A stretch of 7,814 nucleotides of DNA from Methylomonas sp. (GTDB lineage Bacteria; Pseudomonadota; Gammaproteobacteria; Methylococcales; Methylomonadaceae). Position numbers and translations under genes: made by a program. Location: positions 1 to 7,814 of the forward strand of contig JAQTYP010000146.1 of NCBI GenBank assembly GCA_028688235.1, given 5' to 3'. This document shows, one piece after another, positions 7,280-7,814 of the stretch (the stretch's first letter is position 1; each line of letters begins with the position of its first letter). A model generated the notes under the pieces. The model did not search any database. It worked only from the letters and a program-made list of their open reading frames with translations, and was not told where the DNA came from.

Positions 7280-7319
7280 GCAACTGACGGCGTCGAGACA
7301 TTTCGACGCCTAAAGTTGC
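7280..7319. repeat. Two-part intergenic hairpin between pump and outer membrane factor genes
   Basis: GGCGTCGA (7289-7296) pairs exactly with TCGACGCC (7303-7310) around a 6-base loop. Outside it, GCAACT (7280-7285) pairs with AGTTGC (7314-7319) across a symmetric 3-by-3 internal loop. No T-run follows, so full termination is unlikely. It could stabilise the upstream message, be a processing site or reduce expression of the downstream gene. Confidence 0.65.
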
Positions 7320-7338
7320 GATTAACCAGTTAATACTC

Positions 7339-7814
7339 ATGAAACATCAATTTTTTCTGCCCATTACGATATCGGCTTTGCTCGGTACGGCTTGCGGCAA
7401 TCTGAATACCGATTTGCATATTCCGGAAACGCCGATGCCGGCAAGTTTCGAAGGTCAACAAAAACAAGAACCGCCTTCAGGCCACGATATCGACTGGCGT
7501 GACTACTTTGCCGACAGCCATCTACTCAAATTAATCGATACGGCGGTCGGCAATAATCTCGATCTGCAAATAGCCTTGCAACGCATAGAAACCACGCGTT
7601 CCAGCGTCAAGTTGGCAAACGGTGCGATGTTGCCTAAAGTCGATCTGGCTATCGGCGGCGGCGTGCGAAAATTCGGGCTTTATACGATGGACGGTGCCGG
7701 CAACGCTACAACCGACATCACGCCCGGCAATACCGTGCCGGAAATTTTGCCCGATATGTTCGTCGGCTTGCAGTCGTCCTGGGAGATCGATGTTTGGGGC
7801 AAGTTGAGAAACAT
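7339..7814 (+). CDS. Outer membrane factor of the RND system (TolC/OprM/NodT type lipoprotein), 3' end outside window
   Basis: The frame from ATG 7339 stays open to the window end, giving 158 residues of a protein that is normally about 450-500. The N-terminus MKHQFFLPITISALLGTAC looks like a lipoprotein signal with Cys19, again with Gly at -3. The mature part shows the usual family start: a Pro-rich linker, then DIDWRDYFADSHLLKLIDTA, NNLDLQIALQRIETTRS and GAMLPKVDLAIGGGV, and finally SSWEIDVWGKLRN, which matches the WE(I/L)D(V/L)(W/F)GK(L/I)R signature where the first beta-strands meet the periplasmic helices. It would supply the outer-membrane channel for the pump encoded just before. There is no clear Shine-Dalgarno sequence before the ATG; the 78-base gap with a hairpin suggests weaker or separately tuned translation. 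Confidence 0.92.
   Translation, partial: MKHQFFLPITISALLGTACGNLNTDLHIPETPMPASFEGQQKQEPPSGHDIDWRDYFADSHLLKLIDTAVGNNLDLQIALQRIETTRSSVKLANGAMLPKVDLAIGGGVRKFGLYTMDGAGNATTDITPGNTVPEILPDMFVGLQSSWEIDVWGKLRN

Noticed and set aside
7622..7807. 61-codon open frame on the + strand near the window end
   Set aside because: It is a different frame inside the outer membrane factor gene, whose own frame (from 7339) shows clear family motifs and stays open to the end.
1..7814. A previously undescribed system joining Bat proteins and the RND pump
   Set aside because: The two groups are separated by a 273-base spacer with its own promoter-like sequence, and each is a known type of gene set; nothing in the sequence ties them functionally.

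Overview
The window reads like chromosomal DNA of a gram-negative proteobacterium, most likely a gammaproteobacterium. Reasons are the Bat (aerotolerance) VWA proteins, one of them a BatB-BatC fusion, and a tripartite RND efflux system that needs an outer membrane. Frequent ATA isoleucine codons with moderate G+C, plus small hairpin repeats between genes, recall Methylococcales methanotrophs. That placement is an impression, not a result.

Layout, all genes on the + strand: (1) bases 1-877, the 3' part of a batA-like VWA-domain membrane protein whose start lies upstream of the window; (2) bases 877-2694, a BatB-like VWA protein fused to a BatC-like TPR module with a long Gln-rich linker, translationally coupled to batA by a TGATG overlap; (3) bases 2695-2967, a non-coding spacer with three perfect hairpins, then a near-consensus sigma-70-type promoter with an inverted repeat touching its -35 box; (4) bases 2968-4086, an RND periplasmic adaptor (membrane fusion protein); (5) bases 4102-7260, a full-length HAE1-type RND pump of 1052 residues; (6) bases 7261-7338, a short spacer with a strong hairpin; (7) bases 7339-7814, the N-terminal part of a TolC/OprM/NodT-type outer membrane factor that runs off the window.

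There are therefore two transcription units. The first is the end of a Bat operon, whose products are thought to form an inner-membrane/periplasmic complex linked to stress or oxygen tolerance through a MoxR-family ATPase (not visible here). The second is an adaptor-pump-outer membrane factor operon, probably expressed from the promoter at 2915-2943 and possibly controlled at the adjacent palindrome. Its three products would build one envelope-spanning, proton-driven efflux channel. The substrate cannot be read from the sequence.

I found no mobile element, CRISPR array, tRNA or rRNA, and no convincing sign of a wholly new system. The points most worth a second look are the Asp-to-Asn change in the pump's proton-relay motif, the promoter/operator arrangement, the hairpin cluster, the lower G+C of the adaptor gene, and the absence of batD directly after the Bat genes.
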